Of a stretch of 64,000 bases of DNA, positions 34,414 to 45,753 are shown piece by piece. Position numbers and translations under genes: made by a program. Positions within the stretch are counted from its first letter, which is position 1, and the number at the start of each line of letters is the position of its first letter. The notes under the pieces were generated by a model. It saw only the letters and a list, made by a program, of their open reading frames with translations. It made no database searches and was not told the origin of the DNA. This DNA is from Lolium rigidum (lineage: Eukaryota; Streptophyta; Magnoliopsida; Poales; Poaceae), in NCBI RefSeq assembly GCF_022539505.1, contig NC_061508.1, forward strand, positions 266,296,736 to 266,360,735. The letters are read 5' to 3'.

Positions 34414-34797
34414 GGGATATTCACTTTGGTATCATTTGCTCCCACTATGTGAATCTACATTTCGAAGTGTCAAAAAATTCGAAAGTAAATTTTTTCATGT
34501 ACATCTACACATTTTATGTTCGTGCACAAGTTTTCAAAAGAAACTAAAAATATTTGTGGCTCCCGTAAAAAAGACAAATTTTGATGTTATAACATGACTA
34601 CATACAGTATATTTTTTTGTCTTTTTTGTACACACCACATACAATATTATTTCTCCATGAAAACTTGTGCACTAACAAAGAATGTCACGACGTACACCAA
34701 AAAAATTATGTCAATTTTTTTTGACATTTTTCAAATTGTTTTTAAATTATTTTGTATAATGAGAGCATTTTCTCCTATGAGCCAAAACGCCACCTCC
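34414..34797. mobile_element. Mutator-type MITE, 9-bp TSD
   Basis: The direct repeat GTAAATTAG at 34405-34413 and 34798-34806 flanks a 384-bp foldback unit. The left end is GGGATATTCACTTTGGTATC; the inverted right end is GGAGGTGGCGTTTTGGCTC. The interior arms GTTCGTGCACAAGTTTTC and GAAAACTTGTGCACTAAC pair. The 9-bp duplication is diagnostic of Mutator-like elements. Confidence 0.87.
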
Positions 34798-34885
34798 GTA
34801 AATTAGCGGCATATAGTTTAGGTACGTAGAATATAGCGGCAGCAAATTACTATTTATTTTGACGACAGAGAGTGTGGACATCAAA

Positions 34886-34957
34886 GGTCCCATGGTCTAG
34901 TGGTTAGGACACAAGACTCTGAATCTTGTAACCCGAGTTCAAGTCTCGGTGGGACCT
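34886..34957 (+). tRNA. tRNA-Gln (CUG anticodon)
   Basis: A 72-nt cloverleaf. The acceptor arms GGTCCCA/TGGGACC pair perfectly, with discriminator T. The D region GTCTAGTGGTTAGGAC holds box A. The anticodon arm CAAGA-CTCTGAA-TCTTG gives CTG at positions 34-36. The T arm CCGAG-TTCAAGT-CTCGG holds box B. No intron or encoded CCA is present. A T-run terminator (TTTTTG, then TTTTC and TTTTT) follows within about 30 nt. It appears intact and is probably functional. Confidence 0.96.
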
Positions 34958-35650
34958 CATTTTTGTTACATTTTCTTTCTTTTTAGAATCTGCTGTACTT
35001 AAACTAAATACTTGGGAAGTTCGAATTCGTAATGTTATTTTTTAATTCAATTTTTTGTGACATAACTTTTGACCTTTCTTTTCTCACCTGAACCTGAAGT
35101 GTGTGGAAGCAACCGTTTGGGCACTCGCACTTCTTTTCCTCTCGATTCAACAGATGGAATCGATGCTTGGAAAGTCAAGTGATGTCCCTTATCATTGTCT
35201 TTTGACTCGAACTTTCCTTAGATAAACTTTGAACTTATTTTGCTCTCTAGCTAAAGTTAGTGGAAGTGCTGTTTGGGCACTCTGGCACCCTTTTTTTCAG
35301 CCCAATTTTCAGACGAAGATACTTTACACGTTGTCCATGATAAACTCAGTTTTACTTTACTCCTCAGAAATATGGAGCAATGTATAGAATACTGCCAGCA
35401 TAAAGAAGCACGACACATATTTTTGGTTTTTAGAACAAATCAATAATATCGCCTGGAACAACAGTAGAGCTCTCAGAAAATACAGTAGTACCACTGTTCA
35501 GCTTCGAAAAAAAGAAAATACTACAGTAGTAATTACAGAGCACAGTGTAGCGCAACCACGTTCTTACACGCGCTGTTGCTACCATTTGGTCTTTGATCAT
35601 TGTATTATACACACTTTTGCCCATAGCTACCTACACGAGCAAACACATCT
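34958..35650. other. Intergenic after tRNA; nothing recognised
   Basis: AT-rich sequence without supported frames or terminal repeats. Two short segments (around 35075-35110 and 35210-35280) share TTTGACCT/TTTGAACT and GGAAG...GTTTGGGCACTC text, suggesting an old local duplication of about 150 bp. Confidence 0.4.
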
Positions 35651-35876
35651 CTCAGCCATGGCAATCCTGCTGTACTCCAGTCCAGAGCCGACCATCATCA
35701 ACAGAACAATTCTGTTTCAGATGAAGCATCCAAAGCGGATATCGCATCAGAAGCAGCAGCAGAGCATCTGTATCAGAATTCAGAAGAGAAACAAGTGAAT
35801 CACTGTCCCATTGCAAATTTCGATCGCCACACACACGCGCGCGCACAAAATGCAAGTTTCGATCGCCGGCGCTCAC

Positions 35877-36167
35877 CTTCCTGCGCTTCCGCCATCGCCA
35901 CCGCCGGTGCCGTCGCCGGGACGACGCCTGCGCGTGCGCGAGGAGCAGGACCTCGGGCCGCAGCACCAGCGGCGACCAGAGGCCGCTCCGGTCGTAGTCG
36001 AAGTCGAACTCGCTGGTGTCCGCGAACTTGCCGAGGAGCTCGTCGGAGACATCCCTCGAGACCAGCTGCACGATGAACCCGCCACCGCCGATCACAGGCG
36101 CGGATTCCTCGGAATCAGACGAGACGCTCATGATCTCCGGGGACCGAGAAGATGGTGACGACGGCAT
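35877..36167 (-). CDS. Small uncharacterised plant protein, first exon
   Basis: ATG at 36167 opens 97 codons that end in-phase at a consensus donor (AAG|GTGAGC, plus-strand 35871-35876). The protein begins [20 protein letters not shown] and contains [20 protein letters not shown], then [20 protein letters not shown]. It ends in a very basic run ([14 protein letters not shown]). The [11 protein letters not shown] motif and the Ser-rich acidic start look like a real short plant protein, but I cannot name the family. The basic tail suggests a nuclear role (inference). A short second exon may start at 35771 (acceptor TACAG). A CA/CG dinucleotide tract lies in the putative intron. The GC-rich 5' end and CT-rich leader support expression. 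Confidence 0.6.
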
Positions 36168-37230
36168 TGTGGCGTGTAAGACACCAGCTAGGATGAATGG
36201 ATCAAGCAGAGTGATGCATAAAGAAATTAACTAAGACGCGGCTGGTGTGGGCTGTCGTGGTTGCAGCATCGCCATGTTCGCAGACAGCAAGAAACAATTT
36301 GCAGTGGATTGTGTAGAGGTTGGGGGGAGAGAATGACTTAGTTTGGACCCCCTCCATTTGATCGTGGCCACGACTAGTCCATCTCGCTCTTTCTTTAATG
36401 GTGGCAGGCCCTCTTCCCTCACCTCTCGCAACAAGCACAGCTGATCTCCCCCTCTAGCGACCGACCACGGATCTCTCCATCATGTGGTGCTGCTTCTGCA
36501 GGTCTACATAGTCTTGGACAGTAACCTCGCGTCTATTTAGCCATTCATTCATGCATCCAGTCTCCAGCAGGATGCAAATTTCATTCCAGCTTCGTGCAAT
36601 GCCAAGCTTACTACAGCAAATCAGTCCTTCTCTGAACTTAGGAGCACTACTGTTTAGCCTTTATTGGCAACGTTATATTGGCATGATTCACCGGCAGCGG
36701 CTTCAGAACGGAGCTTGATCCGGCTAGGCTGGGGCACGTTCACAGAAATGTAGCAATCAAGCTGAGCTTTTCCGTATAACTTCCGCGGGGATAGCTAGCA
36801 GGCAAGCCAAACGCCGCTGGGATCGCCTACCTACCATTAGAGCAACATTTCCCAAATCGATCTGCGCAGGTTGGTCCTTCAAGATTAACCAGGTCGATCC
36901 GTGGTGGGGCTCATTAGATCCAAGATCTAATCAGTTTGGGTGGGGAAGCAGCCTAGCGAGCTTCCAGCTAATTTCTGTGCAACTTTTCCAGCGGATGGAA
37001 GTAAAGAGGAGGCGGCGTGGGGATCACTGATCACCGTAGTGATGTTGGCACTCTGCGAGGATGTGCCAAACTTCAGTTAATTTATTAAGACATCCTTAAT
37101 AAACTAGTAGTGCAACTTTTTGCCGAAAAGAAGATGTGACTAGCGTTAATAAGATGCGCAATGCGTTGCCTAATCCTCAATCCGGCGTGGGATCTTCCTA
37201 TGCACGAGCGACTGAGCGAGCGTAGTTTTA
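36168..37230. other. Upstream/intergenic DNA; no gene seen
   Basis: The first 300 bases are the likely promoter and leader of the minus-strand gene ending at 36167. The remainder has no supported frames, RNA genes or terminal repeats. Confidence 0.4.
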
Positions 37231-38454
37231 GAGCATCTATGTAATCGGTTAGAGTAGTAAAAATCAGCCGAAACCGCATCTAACCGATCCCTTATATGGT
37301 TAGATGAGTAAAAATTATAAGAGTCGGTCCCCAAACTAGCCCAACTCTCTTATATATACTCGACCAATCTCCCGCCCGCGGCGACACCTTCCAGCCCTCG
37401 TGTCGGTGCCGATGACCCCGACTTCGGCTGGAATCGAACCTGGGCTCCCTTCCACAACCCGCTAGGCCATACGCTGCTGGAATAATCCACCATGCCCAAG
37501 GTTTTTGTCAAGAAAAAGGTTGGCGACAAAAAGCGCAGTAAAAGGCAACGCCTTGACAACAAAGACCGGCGGCAAGGGTGTGGCTAAGGCCGCCTCGGCC
37601 GCGGGCATGGCTGGTCGCCCTCCCTTGTTCCGGCTGGCGCTCGGCAGGAGAGGAAGCCGACGATAGCGATGAAGATGCGCACCGAGGCGGAGGAGAACAA
37701 AACGGAGAGGAAGGCAGCCGCGACTCCCAGTCCAATGGCTCATACAATGTATTTGCCCACACCTGCGCGTAGTGATCGATGGAAGGTCGGAGGGGTAACA
37801 AAAATATCCTTTTGTTCGGGCACCGATGCATTTATTGTGCTTTGCCCGCATGTGTTGGGCACGGATAAGTTTTGTTGGCCACCGATGTGCATGTTGCCAA
37901 TGCATTTGTTGGCCACCGGTGTGCGTCTCCGATGCATTTTGTTGGCAGTTGGTGCTCTTGTTGATTTTTTCGATTGTAGGAAGGTTGAGTTGGAGGTGGT
38001 TGACTTCATGACTCAGTTGGACTCGTCTCACACGCTTGGCCTCGATGATCTCCAATTTCCCTCTGATGACAAAGAGGAGGTGGCCGATGAAGATGATGCG
38101 GCCGAGGAAGAAGAAGAGGTTCTGGTTGCCGGTGAGGAAGAAGAGGTTGCCGAGGAACACACACAAGGGAGCGTGAAAAGGTCAAGGACACAAAACCATG
38201 GAACACAAAGAAGACATTACTCTATGCCATGCTTGCATGAATGTGTCTCTTGATGCAATGGTGGGCACATATCAATCAAAAGACACAATTTGGGGTAGGA
38301 TCGAGGACTACTACACCAACACCGTGACCGTTCCATCCAACTGTACTCAAGGCACACTCAGACACCGTTGGGCACCATTCAAGATAAATACAAATGCAAA
38401 TGATTGTCTGGTTGTGTTGCTCAAGTCATTCCATCCAATACCACTACAAGCAAC
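37231..38454 (+). pseudogene. PIF/Harbinger-like element, left part, with ORF1 (split by LTR element)
   Basis: A terminus-like GAGCATCTATGTAATCGGTT starts at 37231 after TTA. The internal region codes, with interruptions, for an acidic linker (EVADEDDAAEEEEEVLVAGE around 38075-38135) and then a Myb/SANT-like segment: DAMVGTYQSKDTIWGRIEDY and CTQGTLRHRWAPFKINTNA (38250-38400). This is the usual order in Harbinger ORF1 and related NAM-associated proteins. Coding stops at 38454, where the LTR element is inserted. The rest of the protein lies at 45105-45247. A frame change near 38198 and others show decay. There is no transposase. Confidence 0.65.
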
Positions 38455-40046
38455 TGATACGTCTCCGACGTATCGATAATTTCTTATGTTCTATGCCATA
38501 TTATTGATGATACCTACATGTTTTATGCACACTTTATGTCATATTCGTGCATTTTCTGGAACTAACCTATTAACAAGATGCCGAAGTGCCAGTTCCTGTT
38601 TTACGCCGTTTTTGGTTTCGAAATCCTAGTAACGAAATATTCTCGGAATTGGACGAAACGAAGACCCGGGGCCTATTTTTCCACGGAGCTTCCGGAAGAC
38701 CGAAGAACATACGAAGTGGGGCCACGAGGTGGCGACACCACAAGGCGGCGCGGCCAAGGGGGCCGTGCCGCCCTATGGTGTGGGCCCCTCGTCGGGCCCC
38801 GACTCCGCCCTTCCGCCTATTTAAAGCCTCCGTCGCGAAACCCCGAGGCGAAAAACCACGATACGGAAAACCTTGCGAGACGCCGCCGCCGCCGATCCCA
38901 TCTCGGGGGATTACTGGAGATCTCCTCCGGCACCCTGCCGGAGAGGGGATTCATCTCCCGGAGGACTCTACACCGCCATGGTCACCTCCGGAGTGATGAG
39001 TGAGTAGTTCACCCCTGGACTATGGGTCCATAGCGGTAGCTAGATGGTTGTCTTCTCCTCATTGTGCTTCATTGTTGGATCTTGTGAGCTGCCTAACATG
39101 ATCAAGATCATCTATCTGTAATTCTATATGTTGTGTTTGTCGGGATCCGATGGATAGAGAATACCATGTTATGTTAATTATCAAGTTATTACATATGTGT
39201 TGTTTATGATCTTGCATGCTCTCCGTTACTAGTAGAGGCTCTGGCCAAGTTTTTGCTTTTAACTCCAAGAGGGAGTATTTATGCTCGATAGTGGGTTCAT
39301 ACCTGCATTGACACTAGGACGATGACGAGAAAGTTCTAAGGTTGTGTTGTGCTTGTTGCCACTAGGGATAAAACATTGGCGCTATGTCCGAGGATGTAGT
39401 TGTTGATTACATTACGCACCATACTTAATGCAATTGTACTGTTGTTAGCAACTTAATACTTGGAGGGGGTTCGGATGATAACCTGAAGGTGGACTTTTTA
39501 GGCATAGATGAAGTTGGATGGCGGTCTATGTACTTTGTCGTAATGCCCAATTAAATCTCACTATACTTATCATGTCATGTATGTGCATTGTTATGCCCTC
39601 TCTATTTGTCAATTGCCCGACTGTAAATTGTTCACCCAACATGCTTTTATCTTATGGGAGAGACATCTCTAGTGAACTGTGGACCCCGGTCCATTCTTTT
39701 AATACTGAAATACAAATCTGCTTGCAATACTTGTTTTTACTTGTTTTCTCTGCAAACAATCATCTTCCACACAATACGGTTAATCCTTTGTTACGGCAAG
39801 CCGGTGAGATTGACAACCTCATTGTTTCGTTGGAGCAAAGTACTTTGGTTGTGTTGTGCGGGTTCCACGTTGGCGCGGAATCTACGGTGTTGCGCCGCAC
39901 TACATCCCGCCGCCATCAACCTTCAACGTGCTTCTTGACTCCCTACTGGTTCGATTAAACCTTGGTTTCTTGCGAGGAAACTTGCCGCTGTGCGCATCAC
40001 ACCTTCCTCTTGGGGTTCCCAACGGACGTGTCAACTACACGCATCA
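38455..40046 (+). repeat. 5' LTR of non-autonomous LTR element
   Basis: The 1592-bp repeat runs from TGATACGTCTCCGACG to ACACGCATCA, with TGAT...ATCA inverted tips. The matching 3' copy is 43501-45099. The two differ by roughly 2-3% by eye, many being single-base indels. A TATA-like TATTTAAAG lies at 38818. The target duplication GCAAC precedes it at 38450-38454. Confidence 0.96.
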
Positions 40047-40056
40047 AGCAAATTTC

Positions 40057-40073
40057 TGGCGCCGTTACCGGGG
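40057..40073 (+). other. Primer-binding site complementary to tRNA-Asp
   Basis: TGGCGCCGTTACCGGGG lies 10 bases after the 5' LTR. It matches the complement of the plant tRNA-Asp 3' end (TGGCGCCGTTGCCGGGG) except for one base. This primer is typical of many grass Gypsy-type elements. Confidence 0.88.
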
Positions 40074-40283
40074 AGATCAAGACACGCTGCAAGGGGAGTC
40101 TCCACTTCCCAATCTCTTTACTTTGTTTTTGTCTTGCTTTATTTTATTTACTACTTTGTTTGCTGCATTATATCAAAACACAAAAAAAAATTAGTTGCTA
40201 GCTTTACTTTATTTGCTGTCTTGCACTTTATATCAAAAACAGAAAAAAAATTAGTTACTTGCATTTACTTTACTTATTTCATC

Positions 40284-40930
40284 ATGTTTCCTTTTAATTT
40301 TACCACAAAAAACATACCGGTAGGACGCGGGTCTATCATTGGGAGAAACAATATAGAAGAATTTTTCACCCATGTTAGTACCGTTGAAGATTTTGAAGAT
40401 AGACACTTGGTAGAACTTGCTCCTACTTATGAAATTGCTGCTGCTTTGCTTTAGTCACGCTTGTTGGAAACTAAATTTGTTAATCTCAATCCTATAATCC
40501 AACACATGTTTCTTACACTTGGTGATATGGAAGAGGGGAAAAGAAAGATTTTGTTTTAGAAACCCTTCTTAGAGAATTTGGTGGTCTAGCAAGAGAGGCT
40601 AGAAAGGTCTTCGCTAAATTTAATATGCTTGGTTCTCATACTAATTTTGTTGGTCTCCTTGAAAAAATGGATATGGATAGGATAAGGTACACTAATAATG
40701 TTAATGATGGTGGGGAGATCAAAGCACCAATACCATGTAAACTCCTAGCTATGAATGATGCACTAGAACATAACTATGCTTGGCTTGTTCCCGAAAATTT
40801 GTTCGATGAGAGTAGCAAGCCCAAGACTAATGAGAAGGGAGACGCTGAAACTTATGTATCCAATATACTATGCATGGTTGAGAAAACTCCAAACCCCGCT
40901 GTAGGTGCACCACCCTTTGATGTTACTTGA
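40284..40930 (+). pseudogene. Uncharacterised ORF of the non-autonomous LTR element
   Basis: ATG at 40284 opens MFPFNFTTKNIPVGRGSIIG and continues through NNIEEFFTHVSTVEDFEDRH and LAPTYEIAAALL to a TAG at 40452. The frame resumes (SRLLETKFVNLNPIIQHMF) to GDMEEGKRK. There a one-base loss shifts it, and the original frame continues as REFGGLAREARKVFAKFNML to PAVGAPPFDVT and TGA at 40930. So about 215 codons carry one nonsense change and one frameshift. No zinc knuckle, protease or polymerase motif is visible. The amino-terminal position right after the primer-binding site is where gag would lie. The function is unknown; an accessory or structural role in mobilisation is only an inference. Confidence 0.6.
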
Positions 40931-43470
40931 GTTACACTTTCGCGCCTAGCTGAAAGGCGTTAAAGAAAAGCGCTTATGGGAGACAACCCATGTTTTTACT
41001 ACAGTATTTTTGTTTTATATTTGTGTCTTGGAAGTTGTTTACTACTGTAGCAACCTCTCCTTATCTTAGTTTTATGTTTTGTTGTGCCAAGTAAAGTCTT
41101 TGATAGAAAAGTAAGTACTAGATTTGGATTACTGCGCAGTTCCAGATTTCTTTGTTGTCACGAATCTGGGTCTATCTCCCTGTACGTAGCTCAGAAAATT
41201 AAGCCAATTTACGAGCATGATCCTCAGATATGTACGCAACTTTCATTCAATTTGAGCATTTTCGTTTGAGCAAGTCTGGTGGCCTAATAAAATCCATCTT
41301 TACGGACTGTTCTGTTTTGACAGATTCTGTCTTTTATTTCGCATTGCCTCTTTTGCTATGTTGGATGAATTTCTTTGATCCATTAATGTCCAGTAGCTTT
41401 ATGCAATGTCCAGAAGTGTTAAGAATGATTGTGTCACCTCTGAACATGTGAATTTTTATTATGCACTAACCCTCTAATGAGTTGTTTCGAGTTTGGTGTG
41501 GAGGAAGTTTTCAAGGATCAAGAGAGGAGTATGATGCAATATGATCAAGGAGAGTGAAAGCTCTAAGCTTGGGGATGCCCCGGTGGTTCACCCCTGCATA
41601 TTTTAAGAAGACTCAAGCGTCTAAGCTTGGGGATGCCCAAGGCATCCCCTTCTTCATCGACAACATTATCAGGTTCCTCCCCTGAAACTATATTTTTATT
41701 CCGTCACATCTTATGTACTTTGCTTGGAGCGTCTGTTTGTTTTTGTTTATGTTTGAATAAGTTCATCATGCTTGTGTGGGAGAGAGACACGCTCCACTGG
41801 TTCGTATGAACACATGTGTTCTTAGCTCATAGTATTCATGGCGAAGTTTCTTCTTCGTTAATTTGTTATATGGTTGGAATTGGAAAATGATACATGTAGT
41901 AAATTGCTATAATGTCTTGGATAATGTGATACTTGGCAATTGTTGTGCTCATGTTTAAGCTCTTGCATCATATTCTTTGCACCTATTAATGAAGAAATAC
42001 ATAGAGCTTGCTAAAATTTGGTTTGCATAATTGGTCTCTCTAAAGTCTAGATAATTTCTAGTATTGAGTTTTGAACAACAAGGAAGACGGTGTAGAGTCT
42101 TATAATGTTTACAATATGTCTTTTATGTGAGTTTTGCTGCACCGGTTCATCCTTGTGTTTGTTTCAAATAACCTTGCTAGCCTAAACCTTGTATCGAGAG
42201 GGAATACTTCTCATGCATCCAAAATACTTGAGCCAACCACTATGCCATTTGTGTCACCCATACCTACCTACTACATGGTATTTATCCGCCATTCCAAAGT
42301 AAATTGCTTGAGTGCTACCTTTAAAATCCCATCATTCACCTTTGCAATATATAGCTCATGGGACAAATAGCTTAAAAACTATTGTGGTATTGAATATGTA
42401 CTTATGCACTTTATCTCTTATTAAGTTGCTTGTTGTGCGATAACCATGCTTCTGGGACGCCATCAACTATTCTTTATTGAATATCATGTGAGTTGCTATG
42501 CATGTCCGTCTTGTACGAAGCAAGAGAGATCTACCACCTTCATGGTTGGAGCATGCATATTGTTAGAGAAGAACTTTGGGCCGCTAACTAAAGCCATGAT
42601 TCATGGTGGAAGTTTCAGTTTGGACATATATCCTCAATCTCATATGAGAATAATAATTGTTGCCACATGCTTATGCATTAAAGAGGAGTCCATTATCTGT
42701 TGTCCATGTTGTCCCGGTATGGATGTCTAAGTTGAGAATAATCAAAAGCGAGAAATCCGAAATGCGAGCTTTCTCCTTAGACCTTTGTACAGGCGGCATG
42801 GAGGTACCCCATTGTGACACTTGGTCAAAACATGTGCATTGCAAAGATCCGGTAGTCCAAGTTAATTAGGACAAGGTGCGGGCACTATTAGTATACTATG
42901 CATGAGACTTGCAACTTGTAAGATATAATGTACATAACTCATATGCTTTATTACTACCGTTGACAAAATTGTTTCATGTTTTCAAAATAAAACTCTAGCA
43001 CAAATATAGCAATCGATGCTTTCCTCTTTGAAGGACCATTCTCTTTACTTTTATGTTGAGTCAGTTCACCTATCTCTCTCCACCTCAAGAAGCAAACACT
43101 TGTGTGAAGCTGTGCATTGATTCCTACATACTTGCATATTGTACTTGTTATATTACTCTATGTTGACAATTATCCATGAGATATACATGTTACAAGTTGA
43201 AAGCAACCGCTGAAACTTAATCTTCCTTTGTGTTGCTTCAATGCCTTTACTTTGATTTATTGCTTTATGAGTTAACTCTTATGCAAGGCTTATTAATACT
43301 TGTCTTGAAGTACTATTCATGAAAGTCTTTGCTATATGATTCACCTGTTTACTCATGTCATTACCATTGTTTTGATCGCTGCATCCACTACATATGTTTA
43401 CAAATAGTATGATCAAGGTTATGATGGCATATCACTTCAGAAATTATCTTTGTTATCGTTTTACCTGCTC
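40931..43470. other. Non-coding internal region of the LTR element
   Basis: No frame above 95 codons has a recognisable motif. The motif CTAAGCTTGGGGATGC occurs at about 41566, 41617 and 43485. The last copy abuts the 3' LTR and serves as the polypurine-type region. Confidence 0.75.
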
Positions 43471-43500
43471 GGGACGAGGAGAACTAAGCTTGGGGATGCT

Positions 43501-45099
43501 TGATACGTCTTCGACGTATCGATAATTTCTTATGTTCTATGCCATATTATTGATGATACCTACATGTTTTATGCACACTTTATGTCATATTCGTGCATTT
43601 TACTGGAACTAACCTATTAACAAGATGCCGAAGTGCCGGTTCACTGTTTTACTGCTGTTTTGGTTTCAGAAATCCTAGTAACGAAATATTCTCGGAATTG
43701 GACGAAACGAAGACCCGGGGGCCTATTTTTCCACGGAGCTTCCGGAAGACCGAAGAACATACGAAGTGGGGCCACGAGGTGGCGACACCACAAGGCGGAG
43801 CGGCCAAGGGGGCCCGCGCTGCCCTATGGTGTGGGCCCCTCGTCGGGCCCCGACTCTACCCTTCCGCCTGCTTAAAGCCTCCGTCGCCGAAACCCCGAGG
43901 CGAAAAACCACGATACGGAAAACCTTGCGAGACGCCGCCGCCGCCGATCCCATCTCGGGGGATTACGGAGATCTCCTCCGGCACCCCTGCCGGAGAGGGG
44001 ATTCATCTCCCGGAGGACTCTACACCGCCATGGTCGCCTCGGAGTGATGAGTGAGTAGTTCACCCCTGGACTATGGGTCCATAGCGGTAGCTAGATGGTT
44101 GTCTTCTCCTCATTGTGCTTCATTGTTGGATCTTGTGAGCTGCCTAACATGATCAAGATCATCTATCCGTAATTCTATATGTTGTGTTTGTCGGGATCCG
44201 ATGGATAGAGAATACCATGTTATGTTAATTATCAAGTTATTACATATGTGTTGTTTATGATCTTGCATGCTCTCCGTTACTAGTAGAGGCTCTGGCCAAG
44301 TTTTTGCTTTTAACTCCAAGAGGGAGTATTTATGCTCGATAGTGGGTTCATGCACGCATTGACACAGGGACGATGTGAGAAAGTTCTAAGGTTGTGTTGT
44401 CTTGTTGCCACTAGGGATAAAACATTGGCGCTATGTCCGAGGATGTAGTTGTTGATTACATTACGCACCATACTTAATGCAATTGTCTGTTGTTAGCAAC
44501 TTAATACTTGGAGGGGTTCGGATGATAACTCTGAAGGTGGACTTTTTAGGCATAGATGAAGTTGGATGGCGGTCTATGTACTTTGTCGTAATGCCCAATT
44601 AAATCTCACTATACTTATCATGTCATGTATGTGCATTGTTATGCCCTCTCTATTTGTCAATTGCCCGATTGTAATTTGTTCACCCAACATGCTTTTATCT
44701 TATGGGAGAGACACCTCTAGTGAGCTGTGGACCCCGGTCCATTCTTTTAATACTTGAAATACAAATCTGCTGCAATACTTGTTTTTACTTGTTTTCTCTG
44801 CAAACAATCATCTTCCACACAATACGGTTAATCCTTTGTTACAGACAAGCCGGTGAGATTGACAACCTCCTTTGTTTCGTTGGGGCAAAGTACTTTGGTT
44901 GTGTTGTGCGGGTTCCACGTTGGCGCCGGAATCTCCGGTGTTGCGCCGCACTACATCCCGCCGCCATCAACCTTCAACGTGCTTCTTGACTCCCTACTGG
45001 TTCGATTAAACCTTGGTTTCTTACTGAGGGAAACTTGCCGCTGTGCGCATCACACCTTCCTCTTGGGGTTCCCAACGGACGTGTCAACTACACGCATCA
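43501..45099 (+). repeat. 3' LTR of non-autonomous LTR element
   Basis: The 1599-bp repeat starts TGATACGTCTTCGACG directly after CTTGGGGATGCT and ends ACACGCATCA. The GCAAC duplication follows at 45100-45104. The long frames inside it mirror those in the 5' LTR and are not genes. Confidence 0.96.
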
Positions 45100-45104
45100 G
45101 CAAC

Positions 45105-45300
45105 GCAACAAGAAGGGTGGCCATAGGGCATTCGCTTTGCATCATTGCTACAAGGAGCTAGTTGGCAATGAAAAGTGGGCAAGGAGGAATTATGAGACCA
45201 TACCGAAGAGGTCACGCCGACCTAGACGGGTTGGACTCATCATTTGACGCGTCGTAACGAGTAGATCAACCGAAGAGCAGGAAGGAAGACGTGGTGATCA
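45105..45300 (+). pseudogene. Harbinger ORF1-like gene, right part after LTR insertion
   Basis: The sequence encodes NKKGGHRAFALHHCYKELVG then NEKWARRNYETIPKRSR, the C-terminal HCYxEL...KW signature of the NAM-associated/Harbinger ORF1 family. It continues the Myb/SANT-like part that ends at 38454. The 38250-38450 part is in a different reading frame, so a small indel occurred besides the LTR insertion. I did not find the right terminus of the host element. Confidence 0.65.
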
Positions 45301-45309
45301 TCGATGTCT

Positions 45310-45753
45310 ACCCTCCGTTGTTCCCTTCACATCCGGAGCTAGCCTTCGCCTGTTAGCCATGCACCTGGCCCATTATCTCCTCTACAACTCGTTCCTCTCC
45401 TTCCCACCAGCGTCTGCTACTTTCCTCTAGCCGCCACACCATGAGAGAGACGAGGGGAAGAGCAACGGGAGAGGATAGGGTTTCTCGGGTGTGGTTGAAG
45501 AGAGAGGTTGGGGCGCTGGGCAAGGGGCATGTAGCAAAAGTGTAGCACCTTGTGCGGCATAGCATTGCCGTTCTCCATGCATGTACGGGCTAGAAGGATG
45601 AGGGCGAATGGGGATGTGAAAAGACGAGTTTGCCCCTAGAGAGCAAGCAAAACCACATGCGAACCAACGCGCATTTTTGTCCGGTTTGTAAGCCCCTATA
45701 GCACCACGTAGCCTAGGTCACAGACGAGCGGGCCGTGTGGAAAGCAGGACCAC
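45310..45753. other. Intergenic/unknown flank
   Basis: No supported gene. A 70-codon minus-strand frame has no recognisable motif. Confidence 0.4.

Larger units (their letters stand above)
38455..45099 (+). mobile_element. Complete non-autonomous LTR retrotransposon (LARD-like), TSD GCAAC
   Basis: The element is 6645 bp with two LTRs, a primer-binding site, a 3.45-kb internal region and perfect GCAAC duplications at 38450-38454 and 45100-45104. The internal region encodes no gag-pol. It carries one uncharacterised broken ORF (40284-40930) and then AT-rich non-coding sequence. I recognise the TGATACGTC... LTR as a widespread type in Triticeae-like genomes but do not assign a family name. It is inserted in the Harbinger ORF1-like gene. 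Confidence 0.95.

Noticed and set aside
37427..37480. tRNA-like boxes on the minus strand (TGGCCTAGCGG and GGTTCGATTCC)
   Set aside because: Both boxes fit the Pol III consensus, but no cloverleaf with a paired acceptor stem and no SINE tail or duplication could be found. It may be a tRNA relic or chance.
43593..44054. 153-codon frame and its twin at 38578-39003
   Set aside because: They lie entirely within the two LTRs and are shifted relative to each other by indels.
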